Assembly (NCBI RefSeq): GCF_050113715.1
Contig: NZ_JBNJQR010000009.1
Location: forward strand, 185,224-249,223
DNA: 64,000 bases
From: Brevibacillus_H ginsengisoli
GTDB taxonomy: Bacteria > Bacillota > Bacilli > Brevibacillales > Brevibacillaceae
Reading direction: 5' to 3'
Shown here: positions 32,674-40,521 of the stretch, piece by piece
Position numbering within the stretch: position 1 is the stretch's first letter
Layout of the letters: each line of letters starts with the position of its first letter
Made by a program: the position numbers and the translations under genes
The notes under the pieces: model-generated
What the model saw: the letters and a program-made list of their open reading frames with translations, nothing else
What the model was told of the DNA's origin: nothing
Databases searched by the model: none

Positions 32674-33669
32674 TTAATTGAGCTGGATCTCTTTTTCGGG
32701 GTCCATTTTTTTTGCGAGCTGCTCTTCACCACGGTGAATCCAGCCGACGAATGAATCTCGGATGGCCATGGTCTTATCGATGTAGACCACCGCCACAAAC
32801 ATATAGTGGCCGCTGTTCTTGGAGCGGTAGCGCAAATCTGACCATCTGACCTCATAACCAAAGTGGTGTTCTCTTACTTCAACATGAGCATAGCTGGTAA
32901 ATGAAAGAAAGGCTTGAACCTTCTCATCTGTCTTGGCGAGGGCTACATATTCATTCTCTGGTTTAATGGGAAACGTATCGAGTATAATCGGCTCAGTCCC
33001 ACTCACTTCACCAACGTACCAATGAGTGTCTGTTTGAACCAGTAATGTCCATTGATTCCAGTTGAACGTAGGAATCAGCGTATAGTTGCCTTTGCGTCCG
33101 AACGATATTTGTACGGCTTCTTTCGCTTGTTTGTGTATTCGATAGCGAATCGTATAGTATCCTGCAATAATGAGATAGATTATGAGAAATAGCGATCCGG
33201 GTTCCATCCCTTTAGACCACAGCATGAAGCCCATCAGATGGATGCCAAAAATAAACGGATCGAAAATGAAGATGGTATGAAGGGAAATCCATTTCTTATT
33301 GAAGGGAGCAAGACCTTGTGTACCATACGAATTAAATAAATCGACAAACACGTGCAGCACCACAGCGAGGAATGTCCAACTCAATACGTGAAGCCAAGCC
33401 GTTTGCGGGGCCAACCACTGGATTAATCCAAAGATCCCAAAGGACCAAATAAATAGAAAAGGAATGGAATGAGATATCCCTCGATGGTTACGAATATAGG
33501 AGGCACTTCCCCACAACCTGGTGAAGCCGTCCAAGTCAGGTGCTTGCGAGCCTAGAACCGTTCCAATCGTTACTGCTTCGGCTAAGCCAGGATGGGTTGC
33601 GACTGCAGGATCTAGGTGAGCGAGAGCCGCCAACCCGAATCCCATGGCAAAATGTGTGGCCGTATCCAT
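32674..33669 (-). CDS. yfhP: YfhP-like membrane-bound hydrolase family protein
   Basis: A 331-aa paralogue of the protein at 3893-4855, with the same MDTATH start, GSQAPDLDG and RNHRGISHS motifs, membrane segments and soluble C-terminal domain. In B. subtilis yfhP lies next to the mutY gene yfhQ; here mutY lies about 490 bases away on the other strand, which supports the name. The start ATG 33669 has AGGAGAGG nine bases upstream. Function is not established. Confidence 0.82.
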   Translation of the reverse strand: MDTATHFAMGFGLAALAHLDPAVATHPGLAEAVTIGTVLGSQAPDLDGFTRLWGSASYIRNHRGISHSIPFLFIWSFGIFGLIQWLAPQTAWLHVLSWTFLAVVLHVFVDLFNSYGTQGLAPFNKKWISLHTIFIFDPFIFGIHLMGFMLWSKGMEPGSLFLIIYLIIAGYYTIRYRIHKQAKEAVQISFGRKGNYTLIPTFNWNQWTLLVQTDTHWYVGEVSGTEPIILDTFPIKPENEYVALAKTDEKVQAFLSFTSYAHVEVREHHFGYEVRWSDLRYRSKNSGHYMFVAVVYIDKTMAIRDSFVGWIHRGEEQLAKKMDPEKEIQLN

Positions 33670-33850
33670 TATGAGCAATCCTCTCCTTTCTCATGGAGCA
33701 TCCGTTGCCAATCCGTTAATTTGTGGATAGAGTTGAAAACTTCGCCTCATCAGGTTTACATTACTTATTATAACGATTCTCTTTCCTGTTTTCTCAGATC
33801 AAATAAAATTTTTTCGTGAAGTGGACAAGAATTTTGAAGGAGGAGCGTTA

Positions 33851-34150
33851 ATGGTTACCGTTTTTATCGAATATCAGATTGAACCGGATAAAAGAAATGA
33901 CTTTCTGCGTCTGCAAGAGAGCTGGGAAGAAGAAGTGCGTATCCATGGTGGGTTAAACTTTCGTTTTTATGAAGGGGTTGACCAACAGTATTTGTTTGTA
34001 GAAGAATTTGAAGTGAACACAATGGAGCAGTATCAACAATTCAAATCTCGTAAGACCGCTAACGAGTCTTTTAGCCGTTGTGTAAAGGGCGGGGCTGCCA
34101 AGATCCATATCTGGGCGTTTCAACAGGTTTCCGATTATAAGAAGGAGTAA
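33851..34150 (+). CDS. Small ferredoxin-fold protein, ABM-like
   Basis: A 99-aa soluble protein, MVTVFIEYQIEPDKRNDFL then FRFYEGVDQQYLFVEEFEV, with the beta-alpha-beta layout of antibiotic-biosynthesis-monooxygenase-like domains. No catalytic residues can be named. AAGGAGGAGCG lies seven bases before the ATG, so the reading from 33821 is rejected. It ends nine bases before mutY and is probably cotranscribed with it; the link to DNA repair is unclear. Confidence 0.7.
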   Translation: MVTVFIEYQIEPDKRNDFLRLQESWEEEVRIHGGLNFRFYEGVDQQYLFVEEFEVNTMEQYQQFKSRKTANESFSRCVKGGAAKIHIWAFQQVSDYKKE

Positions 34151-34159
34151 CAGTACTTC

Positions 34160-35257
34160 ATGAAAACAAAAAAGCAACTTAGCTATGCTCTTCCCGATGA
34201 ATTTCATGTGTTTGGGTTCCACCAGGACTTGCTCGGCTGGTATGATTCCGTCAAGCGTGACCTGCCGTGGCGAAAGGATAAAGATCCTTACCGTGTCTGG
34301 GTATCCGAGATTATGCTGCAGCAGACACGCGTCGATACGGTTAAACCGTATTACGAGAACTTTATGACTAAGTTTCCAACCGTAGAAGCCTTAGCCGATG
34401 CGCCAGAGGAAGAAGTGCTCAAGTCCTGGGAAGGTCTGGGCTATTACTCGCGTGCCCGAAATCTGCAGACGGCTGCCAGAGAAGTGAAAGCCACCTATGG
34501 GGGACGGGTACCTGATACGCTAGAAAAGATTCTAAAGTTGAAGGGAATCGGTTCCTATACGGCGGGAGCCATCCTGAGTATTGCCTATGAGCGAGTCGAG
34601 CCAGCTGTCGACGGGAATGTCATGCGAGTTTTCTCTCGACTTCTATACATGACAGATGACATTGCCAAGCCGGCTACCAAAACCAAATTTGAGCATATCG
34701 TGAAACAAGTGATTCCCGAAGGACGAGCTGGTGACTTTAACCAAGCCTTAATGGAATTAGGGGCAACGGTGTGCGCGCCGCGTAATCCGCAATGCTTGAC
34801 CTGTCCTGTGTTTGACTACTGTCTTGCGCGTCGGGAAGGGGTTCAGGAGGAACTTCCGGTGAAAGGAAAAGCCAAGGCACCGAAGCCGGTCTCTCTCTTG
34901 GCTGTCGTGGTTTCCAAAGGAGACGAATACTTGATCAACAAGCGACCGGAGCAGGGGTTGCTTGCCAACCTGTGGGAATTTCCGATGGTTGAAGAATCCC
35001 CGGAGCTTGATGATGAAGAGGCGATCCAAGCATTTTTGGCTCGGCAGTATGGCGTGACTGTTCGTAATCTCATGTATACCGCTAATGTTCAGCATACGTT
35101 CTCGCATCTTCAATGGAACCTGGATGTGTATCACGCTGAATACGTTGATGGCGAAATTAAGCCATCGTCCGCTAGGTTCGTGAAGAAAGAAGAACTGGAT
35201 CAATATGCGTTTTCGGTCGCCCATCAGAAAATCCGAAAAAACACCCTAAATGGATAA
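34160..35257 (+). CDS. mutY: A/G-specific adenine glycosylase MutY
   Basis: A 365-aa repair enzyme that removes adenine mispaired with 8-oxoguanine. It has an HhH-GPD domain with the helix-hairpin-helix LKGIGSYTAGAIL and catalytic Asp in AVDGNVMRV. The iron-sulfur loop is CAPRNPQCLTCPVFDYC (C-x6-C-x2-C-x5-C). A C-terminal NUDIX-like domain from about 240 reads the oxidised base. GAAGGAG precedes the ATG. The gene is complete and typical in length. Confidence 0.95.
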   Translation: MKTKKQLSYALPDEFHVFGFHQDLLGWYDSVKRDLPWRKDKDPYRVWVSEIMLQQTRVDTVKPYYENFMTKFPTVEALADAPEEEVLKSWEGLGYYSRARNLQTAAREVKATYGGRVPDTLEKILKLKGIGSYTAGAILSIAYERVEPAVDGNVMRVFSRLLYMTDDIAKPATKTKFEHIVKQVIPEGRAGDFNQALMELGATVCAPRNPQCLTCPVFDYCLARREGVQEELPVKGKAKAPKPVSLLAVVVSKGDEYLINKRPEQGLLANLWEFPMVEESPELDDEEAIQAFLARQYGVTVRNLMYTANVQHTFSHLQWNLDVYHAEYVDGEIKPSSARFVKKEELDQYAFSVAHQKIRKNTLNG

Positions 35258-35263
35258 AAAACG

Positions 35264-35303
35264 GGGCCAATCCATCAGTCTTTTTTAGACAATGGATTGG
35301 CCC
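35264..35303. terminator. Terminator, strongest on the minus strand
   Basis: GGGCCAATCCAT (35264-35275) and ATGGATTGGCCC (35292-35303) form a perfect 12-bp stem. The A tract at 35256-35261 gives a T tract on the minus strand, so it mainly ends the small-gene cluster that converges on mutY. Confidence 0.85.
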
Positions 35304-35328
35304 TTCGTGTTGAAGACAAACGCAATGG

Positions 35329-35490
35329 TTATAGACGTGTGCAGTAACTAGGATAGCTGGATAAATCTTTTACATGTTTATCTTTTCTTTCCTTGATGAT
35401 TTGCTTTAGGTGCAAGGAAGCCATTACTTCCTCAGAAGTCCTTTTCTTGCGTTCAATAATGATTGTAAAAAAGATCATAGATAAATGCAT
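35329..35490 (-). CDS. YrzI-like small protein
   Basis: A 53-aa ORF, MHLSMIFFTIIIERKKRTSE and so on, with AGGAGGG nine bases before the ATG. The hydrophobic start, FFTxxIERxxxSxEE and helical charged tail match the YrzI family of very small Bacillus proteins and the sister ORF at 35649-35810, which has exactly the same length. Function is uncertain. In B. subtilis yrzI lies on a transcript with tiny ORFs that is controlled by the RNase Rae1. Confidence 0.7.
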   Translation of the reverse strand: MHLSMIFFTIIIERKKRTSEEVMASLHLKQIIKERKDKHVKDLSSYPSYCTRL

Positions 35491-35525
35491 ATTCCTAAAC
35501 CCTCCTAACCTATTCATTTTTGCAG

Positions 35526-35591
35526 TCAGGTGCCGTCTAGCGCCTTTACCCCTACTGCTTTGATCATTTGACGACGTTGTCTGTTTGTCAT
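35526..35591 (-). CDS. 21-aa micro-ORF in the YrzI-like cluster
   Basis: MTNRQRRQMIKAVGVKALDG ending in T, with AAGGAGG nine bases before the ATG. It lies between the two YrzI-like genes on the same strand. A strong RBS for so short a frame suggests that its translation matters, either as a peptide or as a regulatory ORF. Confidence 0.5.
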   Translation of the reverse strand: MTNRQRRQMIKAVGVKALDGT

Positions 35592-35648
35592 AGAACATTC
35601 CTCCTTCTAATTAATCAGGCCGTATGGCAACAAATTACTCACTCGAAA

Positions 35649-35810
35649 TTAGATGCGACCAACAAAGTTTGGGAATTGTGCGGCTTCAATCACTTGAGCT
35701 TCTTCCCGTTGACGGAACAGCTCAGCTTGTCGATGGTGGGCAATTTGTTCTTCGGCGCTAGAAGAGGAACGCTCGATTCGAACAGTGAAAAACACAAAGT
35801 TGAAAATCAT
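35649..35810 (-). CDS. YrzI-like small protein
   Basis: A 53-aa ORF beginning MIFNFVFFTVRIERSSSSAE, with GGAAGGA eight bases before the ATG. It aligns with the ORF at 35329-35490 over FFTxxIERxxxSxEE, so the two are tandem paralogues. A hydrophobic start and a Glu/Gln-rich helix follow. A terminator-like stem, CCGTAGG with CCCACGG plus TTTTT on the minus strand (35863-35900), lies in its leader. Confidence 0.7.
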   Translation of the reverse strand: MIFNFVFFTVRIERSSSSAEEQIAHHRQAELFRQREEAQVIEAAQFPNFVGRI

Positions 35811-35917
35811 GAATAATCCTTCCTTCCATAAATTAAATTTGGCTCATTTATAGAAAAAGACCGTGGGAATGAGCAAGAACGCTTTATCCTACGGCCTTCA
35901 TCTGTCAAAAAAGGGAA

Positions 35918-35949
35918 TAAAAAAACCGTAAGTTGCAAGCAACCTACGG
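35918..35949 (-). terminator. Rho-independent terminator
   Basis: On the minus strand CCGTAGGTTGC (35949-35939) and GCAACTTACGG (35936-35926) pair with one mismatch, followed by TTTTTTT. It ends the 35-aa ORF transcript. Confidence 0.85.
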
Positions 35950-35986
35950 AGTTTGTTTCAAGAAAAGACACGGAACGGATAGGAAA

Positions 35987-36094
35987 TTACCGCCCTTTTA
36001 CCAGTAGGAGGTTGCGTTGACCTATGAAATTGTGATTGTTCATATCAAGCTGCTGCACAACGGGACTAGTTAGCAAAGCAATCAATCTCATCAT
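35987..36094 (-). CDS. 35-aa small ORF
   Basis: MMRLIALLTSPVVQQLDMNN then HNFIGQRNLLLVKGR. AAAGGAGG lies eight bases before the first of two ATGs, and a strong minus-strand terminator follows 40 bases after the stop. This makes a complete minimal transcription unit. I do not recognise the peptide; it has a short hydrophobic start and a basic end. Confidence 0.55.
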   Translation of the reverse strand: MMRLIALLTSPVVQQLDMNNHNFIGQRNLLLVKGR

Positions 36095-36226
36095 CAGTCA
36101 AACCTCCTTTCAACATTTTAGGGAAAATTTGTTTCGTAGGAATAGGATATGGTAAATTCTTCAACAAGTAAAGGGGGAATTTGGTATTTTTAAATTAAAA
36201 GTTTTTTCTGAAAAGTTAGACAAATA

Positions 36227-36448
36227 TCAGTCGTAAATAGGTTCGGATGAATGATCCCAAGCACCTCTATCACTTAATGGGCCACGTTCCTCTAATTCAT
36301 GGATGACTTTGGAGTGAATGGAAACACCCTCTGCATTCAAGTAAGCGGCAAGCTCCGACATGGCATGGTGAAAGTAAAGAAGCTCATGTATCTCCCACTG
36401 GTTGACGGATACCATCGTAAGTTCTTGAAAATCGCGTCCTATGTACAT
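36227..36448 (-). CDS. Hypothetical protein
   Basis: A 73-aa soluble protein, MYIGRDFQELTMVSVNQWEI then HELLYFHHAMSELAAYLN. It contains HELLYFH and is acidic at the C-terminus. AAGGAGG seven bases before the ATG supports it. I do not recognise the family. It is the first in a row of small minus-strand genes that ends at 35329. Confidence 0.65.
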   Translation of the reverse strand: MYIGRDFQELTMVSVNQWEIHELLYFHHAMSELAAYLNAEGVSIHSKVIHELEERGPLSDRGAWDHSSEPIYD

Positions 36449-36559
36449 TTACATCCTCCTTACTTTTCCGATAACGATGTGCGCATGTAGTATTATGTTC
36501 AAGAATAGGGGGGAACATGCAAAGCGAGCCAGATTCTAGCTTCATTTGCAAAAACGAGG

Positions 36560-36595
36560 TATAATAAGAAATACGACTTAGTACCAGCTAATAAT
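36560..36595 (+). promoter_or_regulatory. fabL promoter region with FapR-like site
   Basis: TATAAT (36560-36565) is a good -10 box with a weak -35. Downstream, CTTAGTACCAGCTAATAAT (36577-36595) resembles the FapR operator with its TTAGTACC half-site. FapR represses lipid-synthesis genes until malonyl-CoA rises. Confidence 0.5.
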
Positions 36596-36654
36596 AGCTG
36601 TTGATAAAACACTACACATGGATTGTTTAAAATGGAATTATAGGAGGTTACATA

Positions 36655-37413
36655 ATGAAATCGCAAGCAAAAGTAGCTCTTGTAACAGGTGGTTCCAGAG
36701 GGATCGGAAAAGAGATCGCTTCTAAACTGGCAGATCAAGGCTATAACCTAGTTATCAACTATTTGCGGAATCGCTCGGCTGCCCAAGCGACGAAGGAAGA
36801 ATTGGAAGCCAAGGGAATAGAGGTGCTTCTCGTCAAAGCCAACGTTGGAGATGTCGCCAAAATTAAAGACATGTTCCAGGAAATCGATAATCATTTTGGA
36901 AGACTGGATATACTGGTAAATAATGCGGCATCTGGAGTGCTTCGTCCGTTGATGGAACTAGAAGAAAGCCACTGGGATTGGACCATGGAGATCAATAGCA
37001 AGGCGTTGCTTTTCTGCGCACAGGAAGCTGCCAAGCTGATGATGAAAACAGGGGAAGGCGGCAAAATCGTCAGTCTGTCCAGTCTTGGTTCCATTCGTGT
37101 GTTGGATAACTATACGGCTGTTGGTGTCTCCAAAGCGGCTGTTGAAGCGCTCACCCGTTATTTGGCTGTCGAGCTTGCCCCTTACAATATTGTAGTCAAT
37201 GCAGTTTCGGGGGGAGCGGTCGATACGGACGCGCTGAAACATTTCCCGAACCGTGAGGAAATTCTCTCGGACGCCGCCAAACGAACTCCAGCGGGACGCA
37301 TTGTTTCAACAGAAGATTTAGCGAATGCAGCGATCTTTTTGCTCTCAGATCAGGCCTTTATGATTCGTGGACAGACACTGATCGTGGATGGCGGGCTTTC
37401 CATTTTGACATAA
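36655..37413 (+). CDS. fabL: Enoyl-ACP reductase FabL (NADPH)
   Basis: A 252-aa SDR enzyme for the last reduction step of fatty-acid elongation. It carries TGGSRGIGKEIA, NNAASGVLRPLMELEESHWD, then NSKALLFCAQEAAKLM and SGGAVDTDALKHFPNRE, the segments that set FabL (YgaA) apart from FabG and FabI. Catalytic Tyr and Lys are in NYTAVGVSKAA. AGGAGG precedes the ATG. Ntdp (YgaC) and YgaD-like genes follow as in B. subtilis. FabL enzymes are less sensitive to triclosan than FabI (family knowledge). Confidence 0.93.
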   Translation: MKSQAKVALVTGGSRGIGKEIASKLADQGYNLVINYLRNRSAAQATKEELEAKGIEVLLVKANVGDVAKIKDMFQEIDNHFGRLDILVNNAASGVLRPLMELEESHWDWTMEINSKALLFCAQEAAKLMMKTGEGGKIVSLSSLGSIRVLDNYTAVGVSKAAVEALTRYLAVELAPYNIVVNAVSGGAVDTDALKHFPNREEILSDAAKRTPAGRIVSTEDLANAAIFLLSDQAFMIRGQTLIVDGGLSILT

Positions 37414-37541
37414 GATTTGTAAACATACTGTGAGAAAATGTTAGCCTAATCTCAGAATTCTGGTGCAGACGAAAGACAAAAGGGTACGGGTAGTGTAGAA
37501 TAGGTAGTGGAACTTTTGGAAGCTATCTAAGGAGGCAGTCT

Positions 37542-37955
37542 ATGTTTATTCGTACGTTTCGCCTCGGTGACTACGCTGCGATTACACGTATTTGGCAGGA
37601 GACTGGTCTAGAGCACACGGAGATGGAGTCTTTAGATGCTTTAGCCCGACAACTTGCTTGGGATAGCGAATTGGTAATGGTAGCTGAGCTTGATGGAGAA
37701 GTCGTTGGGGTTGTGGTAGGAACCATTGACGGGACTCGCGCCTACTTTTATCGATTAGCGGTGGATCCAACCAAACAAGGGATAGGAATTGGACGCAAAC
37801 TCGTAGAAGCATTAGAGAATCGGTTTCGCCAGCGCGGTGTACATAACGTGCTGATTATGGTGAATCAAGATAATGAGAGAGTGTTGCCTTTCTATCATTC
37901 GCTTGGCTATAAGTTGCAAAAATATGTTACACTTTCCAAAAAGCTCTCTTCGTAA
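37542..37955 (+). CDS. GNAT family N-acetyltransferase
   Basis: A 137-aa acetyl-CoA-dependent acyltransferase with the pyrophosphate-binding motif VDPTKQGIGIGRKLVEALE and the C-terminal NERVLPFYHSLGYK. It resembles YpeA-type enzymes. The acceptor, a protein amino group or small amine, is unknown. GGAGG lies ten bases before the ATG. It replaces ygaB between fabL and ygaC relative to B. subtilis. Confidence 0.85.
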   Translation: MFIRTFRLGDYAAITRIWQETGLEHTEMESLDALARQLAWDSELVMVAELDGEVVGVVVGTIDGTRAYFYRLAVDPTKQGIGIGRKLVEALENRFRQRGVHNVLIMVNQDNERVLPFYHSLGYKLQKYVTLSKKLSS

Positions 37956-38012
37956 CAGTCGATCGACGTCTCAAAACCGTAACAGATACAGAAGAGAAGA
38001 AAGGGGAGAGTC

Positions 38013-38549
38013 ATGTCGTCTGTACCAGGCAGTATTATTCGGATTGAAAGCTTTAAGCATGACCAGTCTTTGCACCGTTCGTGGGACAAGACTACATTAA
38101 TACATAGTAGTGATGCCGTTGTCATCGGCGGTAATGACCGTGTAAGGGTGACGGAAGCCGATGGACGTGAATGGCGTACCCGGGAACCGGCCATCTGCAC
38201 TTTTGGACGTGGCCAATGGTTTAATACGATCGCGATGATTCGTGAAGATGGCATATACTACTACTGTAATATTGGTTCGCCCTTCAGTATGAAAGGCAAC
38301 CTGTTAAGCTATATTGATTATGATTTGGATGTAAAGGTTTTTCCGGATATGACATATGCAATCCTTGACGAAGAGGAGTTTGCGTTGCACAGCCGCCTAA
38401 TGAACTATCCTCCACATGTGATGGATCGGGTTCAAAAAGCCTTGAAGGAGGTTCTGGAGTGGATTCATGCTCGCAGGGGACCTTTTCAAAATGGCTTTGT
38501 TCAGCGGTGGTATGAACGTTACCAAACGCTTCGTGTGGATGAAGAATAG
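38013..38549 (+). CDS. ygaC: Nucleoside tri-/diphosphatase, YgaC/Ntdp family (DUF402)
   Basis: A 178-aa protein of the DUF402 beta-barrel family that hydrolyses nucleoside tri- and diphosphates. The typical core is seen: SFKHDQSLHRSWD, WFNTIAMIREDGIYYYCNIG and YIDYDLDVKVFPD, then DEEEF. GGGGAGAG precedes the ATG. It lies between fabL and a YgaD-like exporter as in B. subtilis. A terminator follows directly. Confidence 0.88.
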   Translation: MSSVPGSIIRIESFKHDQSLHRSWDKTTLIHSSDAVVIGGNDRVRVTEADGREWRTREPAICTFGRGQWFNTIAMIREDGIYYYCNIGSPFSMKGNLLSYIDYDLDVKVFPDMTYAILDEEEFALHSRLMNYPPHVMDRVQKALKEVLEWIHARRGPFQNGFVQRWYERYQTLRVDEE

Positions 38550-38551
38550 AT

Positions 38552-38590
38552 CCCTCTCCCTGTTTTTCGATGGGAGAGGGTTTGTTCTTC
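38552..38590 (+). terminator. Rho-independent terminator
   Basis: CCCTCTCCC and GGGAGAGGG form a perfect 9-bp stem followed by TTTGTTCTT. Confidence 0.88.
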
Positions 38591-38640
38591 GCTCAAATAG
38601 GATGCCTACGTACTTGAGTAGGTAGAGAAGGAGGGGAGAG

Positions 38641-40449
38641 ATGAAGAGCGTCCTACGCTATTTATCGTTTGTCAAACCCTATTCAGGCAAGATTTTTTTT
38701 ACAATTTTCATAGGAATTCTGAAGTTTGGGATTCCACTGTTGATGCCGCTCTTTATCAAGTATGTCATCGATGATTTACTGCCAAGCAATATGCCTCAGG
38801 CTGATAAACTGAATCAGCTTTTCTGGCTGATGGCGGCGGCTCTCGTGTTGTTTACAGTAGTTCGCGCACCAGTGGAATACTATCGTCAATATTATGCGCA
38901 ATGGGTTTCCAGTCGGATTCTATACGATGTTCGCAATCAACTGTTTGCTCACCTGCAACGCCTATCCATGCGATACTACAACAACCATAAAGTAGGCGAG
39001 GTCATCTCCCGTGTAATCAACGATGTAGAGTCCACCAGGAGCTTTATCGAAACAGGCCTGATGAACATTTGGCTGGATTTCATCACAATTTCACTAACGA
39101 TTGTTATTATGCTGTACATGGATGTCAAATTGACGTTCATTTCGCTGCTTGTTTTTCCTTTGTATGCCGTTTCTGTCAAATTCTTTTACAAAAAATTGCG
39201 CCAATTGACCAAGGATCGCTCTCAAGCCTTGGCCCAGCTGCAAGGACACTTGCATGAACGGGTGAATGGAATTTCGGTTATTCGCAGCTTTGCGATCGAA
39301 GAGTACGAAGCCAAGCAGTTTAATAAGCAGAATGAGCACTTTTGGCAAAAGGCCTTAAAGCAAACAAATTGGAACGCGAATACATTTGCGGTTGTCAACA
39401 CGGTAACGGATATTTCGCCGCTGTTGGTCATTGGTTTTGCCGGTTATTCTGTGATTCAAGGCTCCTTAACCATCGGGACGCTGATTGCGTTTTACGCCTA
39501 TTTGGAGCGGCTATATACACCGCTTCGCCGAATGGTTAACTCTTCTACCACGTTGACTCAATCTGTCGCTTCCATGGATCGAATGTTTGAATTCATGGAT
39601 GAAGCGTACGATATTGTCGACAAACCAGGAGCAACGGAACTTCCTGTGGATCCGTCCACCAATCGGGTTCGCGGTAAAATCGAATTTAAACACGTCTCCT
39701 TCCGCTATCGGGATGAGGGTGAGAATACGCTAAACGATATTAATTTGACGATTGAACCAGGCCAGACGATCGCCCTCGTCGGGATGTCAGGTGGCGGCAA
39801 ATCGTCGTTGATCAGTCTTCTTCCACGGTTTTGGGACGTCACCGAAGGACAGATTCTCATTGATGGGGTCGATATTCGGGATGTAAAGCAACAGAATCTT
39901 CGGAGTCACATCGGGATTGTCATGCAGGATAACATTTTGTTTAGCGAGTCCGCTCGCGCGAACATCTTGATGGGCGATCCAGAAGCAGGTGAGGGAGCGA
40001 TGATTGCAGCTGCAGAGGCAGCCAACGCTCACGAGTTTATCTCGAACTTGCCGGAGGGCTACGAAACGGAATTAGGGGAACGCGGCGTGAAGCTCTCAGG
40101 CGGCCAAAAGCAGCGGATCGCGATTGCGAGAGTTTTCTTGAAAGATCCGGGAATTCTGATTCTTGATGAAGCGACCTCAGCGCTTGATTTGGAGTCTGAG
40201 CACATGATTCAGGAGTCTTTGGCTATTCTGGCAAAAGGACGAACGACGATTATTGTGGCGCATCGTCTTTCAACCATCACGCATGTTGATAAGATTATTG
40301 TGATGAAAGAAGGACGGATCGTCGAAACGGGTAAACACGAGGAGCTGCTTGAGCAAAAAGGTGTTTACCATTCCTTGTGGAGCGTACAGGACTTTCTTCC
40401 GGTAGAAGAGCAAACTTCTGGGCAAAATCAAGTACAAACAACCTCATAA
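38641..40449 (+). CDS. ygaD: ABC transporter, fused permease-ATPase (YgaD-like)
   Basis: A 602-aa half-transporter with six membrane helices (residues 15-320) and a C-terminal ATPase. Walker A is GMSGGGKSSL (one Gly more than usual), the signature is LSGGQKQRIAIARVF, Walker B is ILILDEATSALD. It should work as a homodimeric exporter of lipids or drugs (MsbA/LmrA type). AGGAGGGGAG precedes the ATG. Position after ygaC matches B. subtilis ygaD. Confidence 0.92.
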   Translation: MKSVLRYLSFVKPYSGKIFFTIFIGILKFGIPLLMPLFIKYVIDDLLPSNMPQADKLNQLFWLMAAALVLFTVVRAPVEYYRQYYAQWVSSRILYDVRNQLFAHLQRLSMRYYNNHKVGEVISRVINDVESTRSFIETGLMNIWLDFITISLTIVIMLYMDVKLTFISLLVFPLYAVSVKFFYKKLRQLTKDRSQALAQLQGHLHERVNGISVIRSFAIEEYEAKQFNKQNEHFWQKALKQTNWNANTFAVVNTVTDISPLLVIGFAGYSVIQGSLTIGTLIAFYAYLERLYTPLRRMVNSSTTLTQSVASMDRMFEFMDEAYDIVDKPGATELPVDPSTNRVRGKIEFKHVSFRYRDEGENTLNDINLTIEPGQTIALVGMSGGGKSSLISLLPRFWDVTEGQILIDGVDIRDVKQQNLRSHIGIVMQDNILFSESARANILMGDPEAGEGAMIAAAEAANAHEFISNLPEGYETELGERGVKLSGGQKQRIAIARVFLKDPGILILDEATSALDLESEHMIQESLAILAKGRTTIIVAHRLSTITHVDKIIVMKEGRIVETGKHEELLEQKGVYHSLWSVQDFLPVEEQTSGQNQVQTTS

Positions 40450-40456
40450 ATTAACG

Positions 40457-40490
40457 GAAGCTGCCACATGACAAAAGGCAGCTTCTTGAT
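40457..40490 (+). terminator. Hairpin after the ABC exporter gene
   Basis: GAAGCTGCC and GGCAGCTTC form a 9-bp stem without a strong T tract. It may end transcription weakly or allow read-through into the MFS gene. Confidence 0.55.
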
Positions 40491-40521
40491 GTTGATAGAG
40501 GGGAGAGAAAGGAGCTCTGAT

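Noticed and set aside
35264..35303. Terminator at 35264-35303 as the mutY terminator
   Set aside because: The T tract is on the minus strand; the plus strand side reads CCCTTCGTG, so it mainly ends the small-gene cluster.
40468..40521. N-terminal extension of the MFS gene to 40468
   Set aside because: It would begin inside the hairpin after the ABC exporter gene; ATG 40522 has a well-placed AAAGGAG.
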